Positions 44,604 to 53,729 of a DNA stretch of 64,000 nucleotides are shown here, piece after piece. The notes below the pieces were generated by a model. The model searched no databases. It had not been told where the DNA came from and saw only the letters and a program-made list of their open reading frames with translations. A program made the position numbers and the translations under genes. This DNA is from Nocardioides bizhenqiangii. Lineage in GTDB: Bacteria; Actinomycetota; Actinomycetes; Propionibacteriales; Nocardioidaceae. How positions within the stretch are numbered: the first letter of the stretch is position 1; every line of letters begins with the position of its first letter. The DNA lies in contig NZ_CP141059.1 in assembly GCF_034661235.1 (NCBI RefSeq), positions 1,426,001 through 1,490,000 of the forward strand, read 5' to 3'.

Positions 44604-45008
44604 ATGCACTTCCACGAGGCGATGGAGCGAGTCGTCCAGGGTTTCGAGATCGGTGGGGTCGCCATCCTCGTGGTCGGCTCGCTGGTGGCTCTCGGGTCCG
44701 CTGGCCTTGCGTGGCGTCGCGAAGGCGGCTCCATCGCGTATCAACGCGCCCGGCAGGGAGTGGGCAGGGCGATCCTGCTGGGCCTGGAGTTCCTGATCAT
44801 CGCCGACATCGTGCTGACGATCACGATCGAGCCGACACTTGACAGTGCCCTGGCGCTGGGGCTCATCGTCCTCGTGCGCACCTTCCTCAGCTTCTCCCTC
44901 GAGATCGAGCTGGAGGGTGTCTTGCCGTGGCGGCGTAAGGCGATCGAGGGCGCTGACCGTCCTCCCGCTGGCTCCTTGGGGCGCGGGAAGTCGACGCCGG
45001 CAGTGTGA
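44604..45008 (+). CDS. DUF1622 membrane protein
   Basis: 134 residues; GAGGAAA precedes ATG 44604. The N-terminus FHEAMERVVQGFEIGGVAILVVGSLVAL, the central RQGVGRAILLGLEFLIIADIVLTITIEPT and LIVLVRTFLSFSLEIELEG are the three conserved blocks of DUF1622, with about three helices. The function is unknown. It belongs to the palindrome-preceded set. Confidence 0.88.
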   Translation: MHFHEAMERVVQGFEIGGVAILVVGSLVALGSAGLAWRREGGSIAYQRARQGVGRAILLGLEFLIIADIVLTITIEPTLDSALALGLIVLVRTFLSFSLEIELEGVLPWRRKAIEGADRPPAGSLGRGKSTPAV

Positions 45009-45063
45009 TCGGACCGCGAGTCCGACCCCGACGACCGGCCGCTCTCGCCGGCGACGCGGTCGC

Positions 45064-45234
45064 CTAGATGCGACGCCGGCGACCTCGGCCTGGAGTCACC
45101 GCGGCCGCCACCACGGCCGTCCTGGCGACGGGCGACGGCCCGGGGGTGGTGACGGCCTTCGCAACGACCGCGGTCCTCGCCACTGGGTGTCCGATGACAC
45201 CGACTCGTCCTACTCGTGCTGCCCTGAGAGGCAT
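45064..45234 (-). CDS. Small basic protein with an internal repeat, partner of DUF6325 gene
   Basis: 56 residues from ATG 45234, one base after the DUF6325 stop, with GGAG in the end of that gene as ribosome site. The sequence holds PVARTAVVAKAVT and PVARTAVVAAAVT as a tandem repeat and ends RGRRRRI. I recognise no domain. The position and coupled start make it real; it resembles short partners often found after DUF6325 genes (recollection, not searched). Confidence 0.6.
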   Translation of the reverse strand: MPLRAARVGRVGVIGHPVARTAVVAKAVTTPGPSPVARTAVVAAAVTPGRGRRRRI

Positions 45235-45235
45235 G

Positions 45236-45700
45236 TCAGTCTCCTTCAATCGCGTCGTCGTCATGGTCGTCGGCTTCGATCGAGGCGATGATGGCCTGGA
45301 TCGGAATGCGTCCGTCCGCGATGAGCTGTCCCCCGGCGCGCCGCGCGGCCGAGGCGAACGGTGCCGCCCACAGGTTCTCCCAGATGAGCACCCCCGCCGT
45401 ACTGCCCGGGTCCATGGAGGCAGCTAGGTTGACTACGTCCTGCTCGGCAAGGAATTCAGCGAGCTCTGCCTCGACTTGCTGGAGCGGGCCGAGGTTCTCG
45501 ATGTCCGCGAGTTCCATCGCATCGACCGAACCGTCTGCGTCTTTGGTCACCACCAGCATGTCGATCACGCGGATGGTGCCGGAGTCGACCAGGGCGACCA
45601 ACTCGTTCGCCATCTCTCCGGTGAAGTTGCTCTCGCCTGCAGGGAACTCGACGACAAGATAATCGACGGGGCCCAGCTCATCGAGCGATGTCTGCGTCAT
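45236..45700 (-). CDS. DUF6325 family protein
   Basis: 154 residues from ATG 45700. GPVDYLVVEFPAGESNFTGEMANELVALVDSGTIRVIDMLVVTKDADG is the typical DUF6325 start, and ENLWAAPFASAARRAGGQLIADGRIP the typical end. It is soluble and acidic; related to DUF1269-type proteins found in stress clusters. Preceded by a perfect palindrome of the repeated type. Confidence 0.88.
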   Translation of the reverse strand: MTQTSLDELGPVDYLVVEFPAGESNFTGEMANELVALVDSGTIRVIDMLVVTKDADGSVDAMELADIENLGPLQQVEAELAEFLAEQDVVNLAASMDPGSTAGVLIWENLWAAPFASAARRAGGQLIADGRIPIQAIIASIEADDHDDDAIEGD

Positions 45701-45799
45701 CGCTGGCCATCCTTTCGTGGTCGGGGGCGAAGCGCTCACCGATGGCTCAGGTAGCTGGTTCACCTCAATGCGACATTGCCGCCACTTGCAGTTGTCGTC

Positions 45800-45818
45800 G
45801 TCACCCGTGCGGGGTGAC
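45800..45818. promoter_or_regulatory. Repeated 7-5-7 palindrome, perfect with altered outer base
   Basis: GTCACCC-GTGCG-GGGTGAC, symmetric; 99 bases before the DUF6325 gene (minus strand). Confidence 0.8.
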
Positions 45819-45917
45819 TCCCGAGGGTGCGTGGATCCCTCGCTCCTGCAGTGCCGAACCCAGGTTGCCTCGATCCGGGGTGAGGGGAGCGACACCCTGA
45901 CATTGTCGTCCGACGGA

Positions 45918-45935
45918 GCCACCCAGTCGGGTGAG
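45918..45935. promoter_or_regulatory. Repeated palindrome, variant with four-base spacer
   Basis: GCCACCC-AGTC-GGGTGAG, 81 bases before the frameshifted arylsulfatase; weaker because of the spacer. Confidence 0.4.
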
Positions 45936-46016
45936 GCCGGCTCGGAAGTGTCCCCCTAGCCTCGATGGCTCACGGAGCACGTTGAAAGCGGTTCCTGCCG
46001 AGCGGAAGGACCCAGC

Positions 46017-48381
46017 ATGACCGAAGACCGGCATTCTCGCGGCATCCTGCCCATCCCGGACCGCGTTGCCCCTGGTCTGACGACCTACGACGCCAAGGAC
46101 CCGGACACGGCCTTCGCCAAGGTCGCGCCCTTGCGGCCGCCCGCGGGTGCGCCCAACGTGTTGGTCGTTCTGCTCGACGATGTTGGATTCGGTGCCTCCT
46201 CGGCATTCGGTGGGCCGTGTCGGACCCCGACGGCGGACAGGCTCGCGCAAGGGGGGCTGCGCTACAACCGCTTCCACACCACGGCTCTCTGTGCACCGAC
46301 TCGCCAAGCCCTGCTCACGGGCCGTAACCACCACTCGGTCGGCATGGGCAGCATCACCGAGACCGCAAACCTCCGCGCCGGGCAACAGCTCGGTTCGGTC
46401 GAACACCAAGGCCCCGCTCGCAACCACTCTCAAGCTCAACGGGTACTCGACGGCCCAGTTCGGCAAATGCCATGAGGTGCCGGTGTGGCAGACCTCCCCG
46501 ATGGGACCCTTCGACGCCTGGCCGACTGGCGGAGGCGGCTTCGAGACGTTCTACGGGTTCATCGGCGGTGAGAACAACCAATGGGACCCAGCCCTGTACA
46601 GCGGCACCACACCGATCGAGCCCCCTGCCACCGCAGAGGAGGGCTACCACCTCACGGAGGACCTCACCGACCACGCGATCGGCTGGGTGCGCCAGCAAAA
46701 GGCGCTGATGCCCGACAAGCCGTTCTTCGTCTACTTCGCCCCCGGCGCCACCCATGCTCCGCACCACGTCCCCAAGGAGTGGGCCGACCGCTACCGGGGC
46801 GAGTTCGACGACGGATGGGACGCCCTGCGCGACCGCACCTTCGCCCGACAGAAGGAACTCGGGGTCATCCCAGAGGACTCCGACCTGACTCCACGACACT
46901 CAGAGATCACCGCCTGGGACGACATGCCCGATGAGCTCAAGCCCGTGCTGGCCCGGCAGATGGAGGTCTACGCCGGGTTCCTCGAGCACACCGACCACCA
47001 CGTCGGGCGGCTGATCGACGCCCTCGCCGACCTGGAGGTCCTCGACGACACAATCGTCTACTACATCATCGGCGACAACGGCGCCTCGGCCGAAGGCACC
47101 ATGAACGGCGCCTTCAACGAGCTGGCCAACTTCAACGGCATGGCGGCGCTCGAAACCCCCGAGTTCATGCTCAGCAAGTTGGACTCCTTCGGCGGCCCGG
47201 ACTCCTACAACCACTACTCGGTCGGCTGGGCGTGGGCCAACAACACCCCGTTCCAGTGGACCAAGCAGGTCGCCTCGCACTGGGGCGGCACCCGCAACGG
47301 AACCATCGTGCACTGGCCCTACGGGATCGAGCAGCCCGGTGGCGTGCGCTCCCAGTTCACCCACGTGATCGACCTCGCGCCGACCATCCTCGAGGCAGCC
47401 GGACTGCCCGAACCGACCCTGGTCAATGGCGTGCTGCAGTCGCCCATGGAGGGCACCAGCATGCTCTACAGCTTCAACGACGAAGACGCCACGGAACGCC
47501 ACGACGTCCAGTACTTCGAGATGTTCGGCAACCGCGGCATCTACCACAAGGGCTGGAGCGCGGTCACCAAGCACGGCACGCCCTGGGTCATGGTCGGGGC
47601 CCTTCCGCCATTCGACGACGACGTGTGGGAGCTCTACGACGGCAACAGCGACTACAGCCAAGCCCGCAACCTGGCAGAAGACGACCCCCAGATGCTCGCC
47701 AAGCTGCAAAGGCTCTGGCTGATCGAGGCGACCAAGTACGACGTCCTGCCCATCGACGACCGCGGTGCCGAGCGATTCGAACCGGGAGTCGCCGGCCGGC
47801 CGACCCTGATCCGCGGCAACTCCCAGCTGTTCTTCGCCGGGATGGGACGTCTCTCGGAGAACAGCGTGGTCAGCATCAAGAACAAGTCGTTCTCGGTGAC
47901 CGCCGAGGTCGACGTTCCGGCCACCGGTGCGAACGGCGTGATCATCGCCCAGGGCGGTCGCTTTGGCGGTTGGTCCTTCTACGTGAAGAACGGCCACCTC
48001 AAGTTCGCCTATAACGTGCTGGGAATCCATGAGTTCGTGACCGAGAGCGACCAGTCCGTGCCTGAGGGCACCCACCAGGTCCGCATGGAGTTCGCTTACG
48101 ACGGCGGCGGACTGGCCAAGGGAGGCGCCGTCACCCTCTATTGCGACGGCAACCCCGTCGGGGTCGGTCGCGTCGAGGCCACTCAGGCGATGATCTTCTC
48201 CGCCGACGAGACCACCGATATCGGCTACGAGTCCGGCACCACCGTCACCCGCGACTACACGCCCGTGAGCAGCCGGTTCACCGGTCGGATCAACTGGGTC
48301 CAGATCGACATCGGTGATGACGACAACGACCACTTCATCGACCCCGATGAGCGGTTCCGGATCGCTATGGCCAGGCAGTAG
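46017..48381 (+). pseudogene. AtsA-type arylsulfatase with a one-base frameshift
   Basis: GGAAGGA precedes ATG 46017. The product matches the sulfatase at 29904 through C92 of CAPTR to residue 117. There the run AAA (46367-46369) has one A more than expected and the frame ends at 46475. The +1 frame continues with TSAPGNSS and the rest of the protein intact to the TAG at 48381, about 788 codons in all. Apart from the extra base nothing is damaged, so it is a recent mutation, a sequencing error, or recoding. It would need FGE if restored. Confidence 0.85.
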
Positions 48382-48483
48382 GGACGGGGCATCCCGCCGG
48401 GCCGAGGCTGTTGCGCCAACGACCTCTGCTCCGCCCTGGCCTGCCATCCGACGACGGATGCGGGCGACGGTATCCGCAAAGTT

Positions 48484-48502
48484 CTCATCCCTGACGGGTG
48501 AT
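48484..48502. promoter_or_regulatory. Repeated 7-5-7 palindrome, near-perfect copy
   Basis: CTCATCC-CTGAC-GGGTGAT: one change in each half relative to the consensus. It lies 131 bases before the gene remnant at 48634. Confidence 0.65.
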
Positions 48503-48633
48503 GTCCCGCCCAAGGTGGAGCGGCATGGTTTCGCAGAGAACTGGATCGTCGCGTCCTCAGCAGCGGACGCGGCCGACCCGGCGCCGCCGCCTGCGGTGAG
48601 CACGGGCGCCAACGACCGGAGGAAAACCGTCGG

Positions 48634-49217
48634 ATGAACCTTCTGCTGGGTCTCCTGGTCACCATCGCGGCCACGGTCATCACCGTCACTTCGATGCTCG
48701 TCGTGCGGCGACGGGCGCCCCAGGGCAGCTACTTCACCGATGGGGACCGCGCCTCAGGAGTCTTCGGCGTGCTCGCCGCCGGCTTCTGGCCACATTCATC
48801 GCCTGGGCTGATGCCGATCAGCGTCGGGAGGTCGCCGTCGCCGACTTCTACGAGCACCGCTTCCGTCCCGAGTTCCGACCGGCCTTCGACGCGTGGATGG
48901 ACACCGACCCCGGCGCGAACCCCGACGCTCCCCCCACGCCGTTCGCCATGGAGGAGTACCAGATCGCGGCCGAGGACGAGGCAGAGCAGCTCGACGCGGA
49001 CGCAGAAGAGCTGGCCGCTGAGGTCCGCCTCAAAATCCAACGGTCCAGCAACTACGTGCTCACGGTGGTGTTGTACGCCGTCGTACTCTTCTTCGCCGGC
49101 ATGAGCACCCGGCTCGAGAACCGACGGCTGCGCTGGGTGATGACGATATCCGGGTGCCTGGTGCTGCTCGCCGCTCTCGGTTGGGTAGCGACCTTCCCTG
49201 TCAGCCTCGCGGTCTGA
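48634..49217 (+). pseudogene. Deletion fusion of a DUF4239 gene start and a second membrane-protein gene end
   Basis: From ATG 48634 (GGAGG upstream), 51 codons match the N-terminus of the DUF4239 protein at 54367-55185 (MLVVRRRAPQGSYFTDGDRASGVFGVLA). At about 48787 the sequence switches, in another frame, to the C-terminal 140 codons of the protein at 53730 (TFIAWADAD...TPFAMEEYQI...RSSNYVLTVVLYAVVLFFAG) and ends at TGA 49217. An internal start at ATG 48897 could still give a 106-residue piece with two helices. In the intact cassette the same two genes are adjacent and in the order DUF4239 then this gene. Confidence 0.85.
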
Positions 49218-49252
49218 GCGATGGGCGGTATCCGTTCGAAAGGGAGGACACG

Positions 49253-49669
49253 ATGTTCTTTGCACTACTCGCGAAGTTCCTGCTGAAGCAGCCGCCGATG
49301 GTGCAGGCGGCCGTGCTGGGCCTGTGCACCGGGCTCTTCGTCGCTGCGACCGCTGAGGCGAACGAGCGCGACCCTGCCGTCAGCTCGGTGGTCTGGCTCG
49401 TGCTCGGCTGGGGCGCTCTGGCAGGTGCCCTCTACTACGCGGGCTTCATGCTCCAGCACAGGCGCGGAGCGGCGATCGAGGACGACGTGCCTCCCTGGGT
49501 CCACGCGCTGTACGCCGCCGTGTGGGTCTTCGGAGTCGTTGCCGCCCTGCTGGCCCTCTTCGGCGACGGTGGGTTCAAGGTTGCCGCTCTGGCGATCGTG
49601 CCGCTCGTCCTCCTCGCGCCATCCGCCTTCTACGGGATCCGGCAGATCACCCATCGAGTGCCGGCCTGA
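49253..49669 (+). CDS. Small membrane protein, four helices
   Basis: 138 residues from ATG 49253, preceded by AGGGAGGA. Four hydrophobic segments are visible (VQAAVLGLCTGLFVAA, SVVWLVLGWGALAGALYYAG, LYAAVWVFGVVAALLALF, AALAIVPLVLLAPSAFYG). No family is recognised. It lies 35 bases after the fused remnant and may use the same promoter. Confidence 0.75.
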   Translation: MFFALLAKFLLKQPPMVQAAVLGLCTGLFVAATAEANERDPAVSSVVWLVLGWGALAGALYYAGFMLQHRRGAAIEDDVPPWVHALYAAVWVFGVVAALLALFGDGGFKVAALAIVPLVLLAPSAFYGIRQITHRVPA

Positions 49670-49719
49670 CCAGCTCCAACCTCGCGTCGCAGCAGCCTGC
49701 TCCGGCCAACCGAGTGCAG

Positions 49720-50124
49720 CTAGATCGTCCGATCCTGCCAGTCCGACCGTTCCAACTTGCGCGTCAGCCAGACGATCCCGCTGTGGATCAGCCAGGCGAG
49801 GAGGCCGTAGATCACCATCGCGAAGAGCACAGAGGTGTCGAGCACAGCCTCGACCTGGTTGGCCCCATTGCCCAGCTCGATGGAGGTGAAGATGCCCCGG
49901 AACGGCTCCATTGCGCGATCCAGGGACCGATAAGCCCACTCTACGAATGGCGTATCGGGATTCGCGCCGAGGAGGAGCAGGAAGAACCCGAGCACGAGCA
50001 CGACTTCAGTCACGACCACATAGGTGTAGATCAGGTACGCCAGCGCGCGAGCTCCCCAGACGACGGCACGGCCTTCGTGATGCACTGGCCGCGGTGCAGA
50101 AAGCGGGGCCTGGTCCGACGACAT
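49720..50124 (-). CDS. YggT-family membrane protein (copy B)
   Basis: 134 residues. The core WAYRSLDRAMEPFRGIFTSIELGNGANQVEAVLDTSVLFAMVIYGLLAWLIHSGIVWL is close to copy A at 42425, with hydrophobic segments on both sides. Only the first 20 residues differ strongly. A perfect copy of the palindrome lies 75 bases upstream. Confidence 0.8.
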   Translation of the reverse strand: MSSDQAPLSAPRPVHHEGRAVVWGARALAYLIYTYVVVTEVVLVLGFFLLLLGANPDTPFVEWAYRSLDRAMEPFRGIFTSIELGNGANQVEAVLDTSVLFAMVIYGLLAWLIHSGIVWLTRKLERSDWQDRTI

Positions 50125-50199
50125 CTTGTTCCTCGCTCAGGATTGAGAACAACAGTTGTGGGTTCCAGGTACACCTTCGCCGGAGCCTCGGCGACGTCC

Positions 50200-50218
50200 C
50201 TCACCCACCATGGGTGAG
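50200..50218. promoter_or_regulatory. Repeated 7-5-7 palindrome, perfect copy
   Basis: CTCACCC-ACCAT-GGGTGAG, 75 bases before YggT copy B (minus strand) and just after the HAD gene. Confidence 0.85.
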
Positions 50219-50234
50219 TCACGGGGCGCCGGCT

Positions 50235-51146
50235 TCAGACGGGCCGGAAGACGGTCGCCCAGTCACTGGCCATGCTGACCACGGTCCATCCGAGTCGGAT
50301 GCCGACGTCCCTGATCGGCTCGGCCTCCTCGAAGCTTGCGGCCTTGCTCGCGTAGCTGAACTCGCGATCGCCGTCGTCGTGGTCGACGAGCAGTGCGAGC
50401 GTCGGCCCGTCGCCAGCTGCCGCCCACTCGAGCATCTCCCGGTCGCCACCGGAGTTCCCTGCTGCGAGGAGGGGCCGCCGGCCCAGCTGACGCTGGATGT
50501 TGCTCACCTTGACGGTGCCCTCGTTGGCAGCGCCGTCGAGACTGCCGGTCCTGCGGAGCCGTGGCGCGCCGTTGTCGTCGCGGGAGTACTCATAGTCGAT
50601 GAGGGTGCCGACGACCGCCTCCGGCGGTACGCCGTACAGCTGGTGGCTGATCGCCCGCACGAACTCGGTGCCCCCACCCGTGACGATCGTGACCGCCACG
50701 TCACGGCGCCTCAGCTCGTCGATCAGCTCGATCATCGGTTGGTAAACGAGGTCGCCCGGCGGCCGGGCCAGAGTGGGGTGCTGGCTCCTGGCCATGAAGT
50801 CGCGGACCCGGTCCCTGAACTCCTCCGCCGGGATCCCCTCGAACAGGCTGGTCAGAGCGAGGGCGATCCGTTCGAGCCCGAGCTCGCCGACCGCTGCTGC
50901 ATCGTGGTTCAGCAGAGCTGCGAACTCCGGCACCCCCGTCACGTCGGTCTCAGCCGCGCGGACCTTGAGTGCATCGATGAAGAAGTCGTACTGGACGTAG
51001 TTCGGACGTTCGCACCAGAGGGTGCCGTCATTGTCGAAGCAGGCGATGCGATCCTCCTCGGGCACGTCGAGCACCGCGTCGAGGAACCCCAGCACCGCAT
51101 CGCGGGTGGCGCCGGGTCGCCAGGACGGAAGAATCAGGTCGTCCAT
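50235..51146 (-). CDS. HAD-family hydrolase (phosphoserine-phosphatase-like)
   Basis: 303 residues from ATG 51146, which shares one base with the FGE stop. HAD motif I is CFDNDGTLW (nucleophile D38, D40), motif II VTIVTGGGTEF, motif IV LAAGNSGGDREMLEW. A large helical cap separates I and II, placing it in the subclass I phosphatases. It is the third gene of the sulfatase-FGE-HAD operon; a role in removing phosphate from the desulfated product, or in regulation, is conjecture. Confidence 0.88.
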   Translation of the reverse strand: MDDLILPSWRPGATRDAVLGFLDAVLDVPEEDRIACFDNDGTLWCERPNYVQYDFFIDALKVRAAETDVTGVPEFAALLNHDAAAVGELGLERIALALTSLFEGIPAEEFRDRVRDFMARSQHPTLARPPGDLVYQPMIELIDELRRRDVAVTIVTGGGTEFVRAISHQLYGVPPEAVVGTLIDYEYSRDDNGAPRLRRTGSLDGAANEGTVKVSNIQRQLGRRPLLAAGNSGGDREMLEWAAAGDGPTLALLVDHDDGDREFSYASKAASFEEAEPIRDVGIRLGWTVVSMASDWATVFRPV

Positions 51147-52099
51147 CAGGAGATCACCTCTAGGTTGAGGGGGGTGCTGCGGCCGACGCAGCGGAACCCC
51201 ATGTGGCTGGTGCCCGTGTCGATCATCTGCGGGCGCCGCGCAGCGGGGCGGTACCGCAAGCAATAGGTGTCAGCGCACAGGTGTGAACCACCTTTGACGA
51301 CGCGACGTCCGACGCGGAACTGGGGCTGCGCCGGGTCGTAGCTGTCTTCCTGCCGTCCACCGCGCGGGTTGGCCGGCACACAGCAGGGCTTGTCGACCTC
51401 GTCCGGGTGGCGCTGGGTCCACCAGTCCGAGGTCCACTCCCAGACGTTGCCCGCCATGTCGAACAGTCCGTAGCCGTTGGCAGGGAAGCTGCCGACCGGT
51501 GCGGTGCCCACGAAGCCGCTCTCCCGGGTACTGCGCCAGGGGAAGTCCGGACCGTCCCAGGTGTTCGCCATGATCCTGCCGCCGGGGCGCGCCTCGTCCC
51601 CCCATGTGTACGCCGCGCCGTCCAGCCCGCCGCGGGCCGCGTACTCCCACTGCGCCTCGGTGGGGAGCGCTCCGCCCGCCCAGTCCGCGTAGGCGGCGGC
51701 GTCCTCGTACGCCACGTGGACGACCGGGTGGTCCGGTCGCCGCTTCACCGAGCTCCCGGGTCCCTCGGGACTCGACCAGCAGGCGCCGGGTGTCCAGGTC
51801 CACCACTGGCTGATGTGGCGGAGGTCCACGGGCCCCTCGGTCGGGGTGAAGACCAACGAGCCGGGCACCAGGTTCTCGCTCGGCGCGTCGGGGTAGCCCG
51901 CCGGGTCGAGCGGGCGTTCGGCCACCGTGCGGTACCGGGTCGCCTTCACGAACCCGCTGTACTGCTCGTTGGTGACCTGGATCGCGTCGATCCTGAACGG
52001 GTCGACGCGGACCTGATGGCGCGGCGCCTCCTCGGGATAGTGGTCGTCGGACCCCATCGTGAAGACGCCGCCGGGCAGGGAGACCCGCGAGGTCTCCAT
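51146..52099 (-). CDS. Formylglycine-generating enzyme, second copy
   Basis: 317 residues from ATG 52099. It shows the same blocks as the FGE at 32465: GVFTMGSDDHYPEEAPRHQVRVDPF, VTNEQYSGFV, HPVVHVAYEDAAAYADWAGGALPTEAQWEYAA, GLFDMAGNVWEWTSDWW, and KGGSHLCADTYCLRYRPAARRPQ with catalytic cysteines C275 and C280. It follows the CxAxR-type sulfatase by 20 bases and is likely dedicated to it. The C-terminal tail GRSTPLNLEVIS is an addition. Confidence 0.94.
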   Translation of the reverse strand: METSRVSLPGGVFTMGSDDHYPEEAPRHQVRVDPFRIDAIQVTNEQYSGFVKATRYRTVAERPLDPAGYPDAPSENLVPGSLVFTPTEGPVDLRHISQWWTWTPGACWSSPEGPGSSVKRRPDHPVVHVAYEDAAAYADWAGGALPTEAQWEYAARGGLDGAAYTWGDEARPGGRIMANTWDGPDFPWRSTRESGFVGTAPVGSFPANGYGLFDMAGNVWEWTSDWWTQRHPDEVDKPCCVPANPRGGRQEDSYDPAQPQFRVGRRVVKGGSHLCADTYCLRYRPAARRPQMIDTGTSHMGFRCVGRSTPLNLEVIS

Positions 52100-52119
52100 G
52101 ACCGCCTCCCTCCCGCGGC

Positions 52120-53625
52120 TCACGCGCCGGGCATGCCCGCTTTGAGCTTCTCCATCATCTTGTCGATGGTAAAGCTGGCGGGCTCCTGCCGTGGGGGGAA
52201 GTCCTTCAGGCTCTGGATCATCTGGCCGACGAAGGCGGTGGCCGGGATCACCAGCCAGGCATGGTCGAACATCCAGTCGAAGTACGTGTTCGACGTGATG
52301 TCGGCCCGCTCGTAGGGGTCGGTCCGCAGGTTGAAGATCTTCGGGCACCTCAGCACGACGAAGGGCTCGAGCCAGATGCCCAGCGTGCCCGGCATGCGTT
52401 GCTCGAGGAACACGAACTTCCAGTTGTCGTACCGCAACGCGGTGAGGTCGCCGTCGTCCGAGACGTAGAAGAAGTACTGGCGTGGGCTCATCTCAGTTGC
52501 GCCCGTGAAGTAGTCGAGCTGGTTGAAGCCGTCGAGGTGGACCTTGTACGTGGTGCCGTTCAGGTCCGTCCCTGCCTTGAGCCGGTCGGCGACGTCGGTG
52601 TCGCCCGCAGCCGCGAGCAGGGTGACGAACCAGTCGTTGTGGCTCACGATGCCGTTCAGCACCCGACCCTCCGGGATGCGTCCGGGCCAGCGCACCAGAG
52701 CCGGCACCCGGTAGGCACCTTCCCAGTTGGAGTTCTTCTCGCTGCGGAACGGAGTCATGCCGCCGTCGGGCCAGGTGTTCATGTGCGGACCGTTGTCGGT
52801 GGAGTACATGACGATCGTGTTGTCGGCGAGGCCGTTCTCGTCGAGATAGTCGAGCACCCCCCCGACCAGCTCGTCGTGGTCGCACATCGCGTCGTGGTAC
52901 TCCGACTGCCAGCGGCCGGCCTTGCCCCGGCTGCCGTCCTTGACGTGGGTCCGGAAGTGCATGTGCGTGGTGTTGAGCCACACGAAGAACGGCGTGTCGC
53001 TCTCCTTGGCGTCGGTCATGAACCGCAGCGCCTCGGGGACGACCTCCTCGTCGATGGTCTTCATCCGCTCCTTGGTGAGCGGACCGGTGTCCTCGATCCG
53101 CTGGCCGCCCTCGGCGTCGGGATCAGCCCAGGCGTGGATCACTCCTCGTGGGCCGAAGTTCTTCCGGAAGTTGGGGAACTCCTCTTCCGACGGGTAGTCG
53201 AACTGCTCGGGCTCCTCCTCGGCGTTGAGGTGGTAGAGGTTGCCGAAGAACTCGTCGAACCCGTGCATGGTGGGCAGGAACTCGTCGCGGTCGCCGAAGT
53301 GGTTCTTCCCGAACTGTCCGGTCGTGTACCCCACAGCCTTGAGCGCCGTGGCGATCGTGGGGTCCTCGGCCCGGATGCCGATGTCCGCTCCCGGCATGCC
53401 CACCTTGGTGAGCCCGGTGCGGTAGGGGTTCTGACCGGTGATGAACGCAGCCCGTCCGGCCGTGCAGCTCTGCTCACCGTAGTAGTCGGTGAACCGAACG
53501 CCCTCCGCGGCGATGCGGTCGATATTCGGAGTTCGGTAGCCCATCAGACCCTCGCTGTAGCAGCTGAGGTTGCTGATCCCGATGTCGTCGCCCCAGATGA
53601 TCAGGATGTTGGGTTGGTCGGCCAC
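52120..53625 (-). CDS. Sulfatase with CTAGR active-site signature
   Basis: 501 residues from GTG 53625, with AGGAGG upstream. The alkaline-phosphatase-fold sulfatase begins QPNILIIWGDDIG (metal ligands D13-D14). The modification motif is SCTAGRAAFITG with C54, so Ala replaces the usual Pro (C-x-A-x-R, accepted in the family). GQFGKNHFGDRDEFLP, YSTDNGPH and a late TDPYERAD complete it. It belongs to a different subfamily from the long AtsA type at 29904. There is no signal peptide, and its helical C-terminus (AWLVIPATAFVGQMIQSLKDFP) may touch the membrane. First gene of an operon with FGE and HAD. Confidence 0.93.
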   Translation of the reverse strand: MADQPNILIIWGDDIGISNLSCYSEGLMGYRTPNIDRIAAEGVRFTDYYGEQSCTAGRAAFITGQNPYRTGLTKVGMPGADIGIRAEDPTIATALKAVGYTTGQFGKNHFGDRDEFLPTMHGFDEFFGNLYHLNAEEEPEQFDYPSEEEFPNFRKNFGPRGVIHAWADPDAEGGQRIEDTGPLTKERMKTIDEEVVPEALRFMTDAKESDTPFFVWLNTTHMHFRTHVKDGSRGKAGRWQSEYHDAMCDHDELVGGVLDYLDENGLADNTIVMYSTDNGPHMNTWPDGGMTPFRSEKNSNWEGAYRVPALVRWPGRIPEGRVLNGIVSHNDWFVTLLAAAGDTDVADRLKAGTDLNGTTYKVHLDGFNQLDYFTGATEMSPRQYFFYVSDDGDLTALRYDNWKFVFLEQRMPGTLGIWLEPFVVLRCPKIFNLRTDPYERADITSNTYFDWMFDHAWLVIPATAFVGQMIQSLKDFPPRQEPASFTIDKMMEKLKAGMPGA

Positions 53626-53695
53626 GGGTCCTCCTGACTTGCACTCGACTGCCCGAGTGACACCTGCGAAAGTAGGAGCGAGCCGTGCGCGAGGC

Positions 53696-53714
53696 GTCAC
53701 CCGTTGCGGGCGAG
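53696..53714. promoter_or_regulatory. Repeated 7-5-7 palindrome, near-perfect copy
   Basis: GTCACCC-GTTGC-GGGCGAG, 70 bases before the sulfatase-FGE-HAD operon (minus strand). Confidence 0.7.
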
Positions 53715-53729
53715 GACGGGGAGATGAGG

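Larger units (their letters stand above)
45701..46016. other. Divergent control region between DUF6325 and arylsulfatase genes
   Basis: 316 bases, no gene. Holds one perfect palindrome (45800-45818), one four-base-spacer variant (45918-45935) and a lone right half site GGGTGAG at 45878-45884. Confidence 0.65.
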
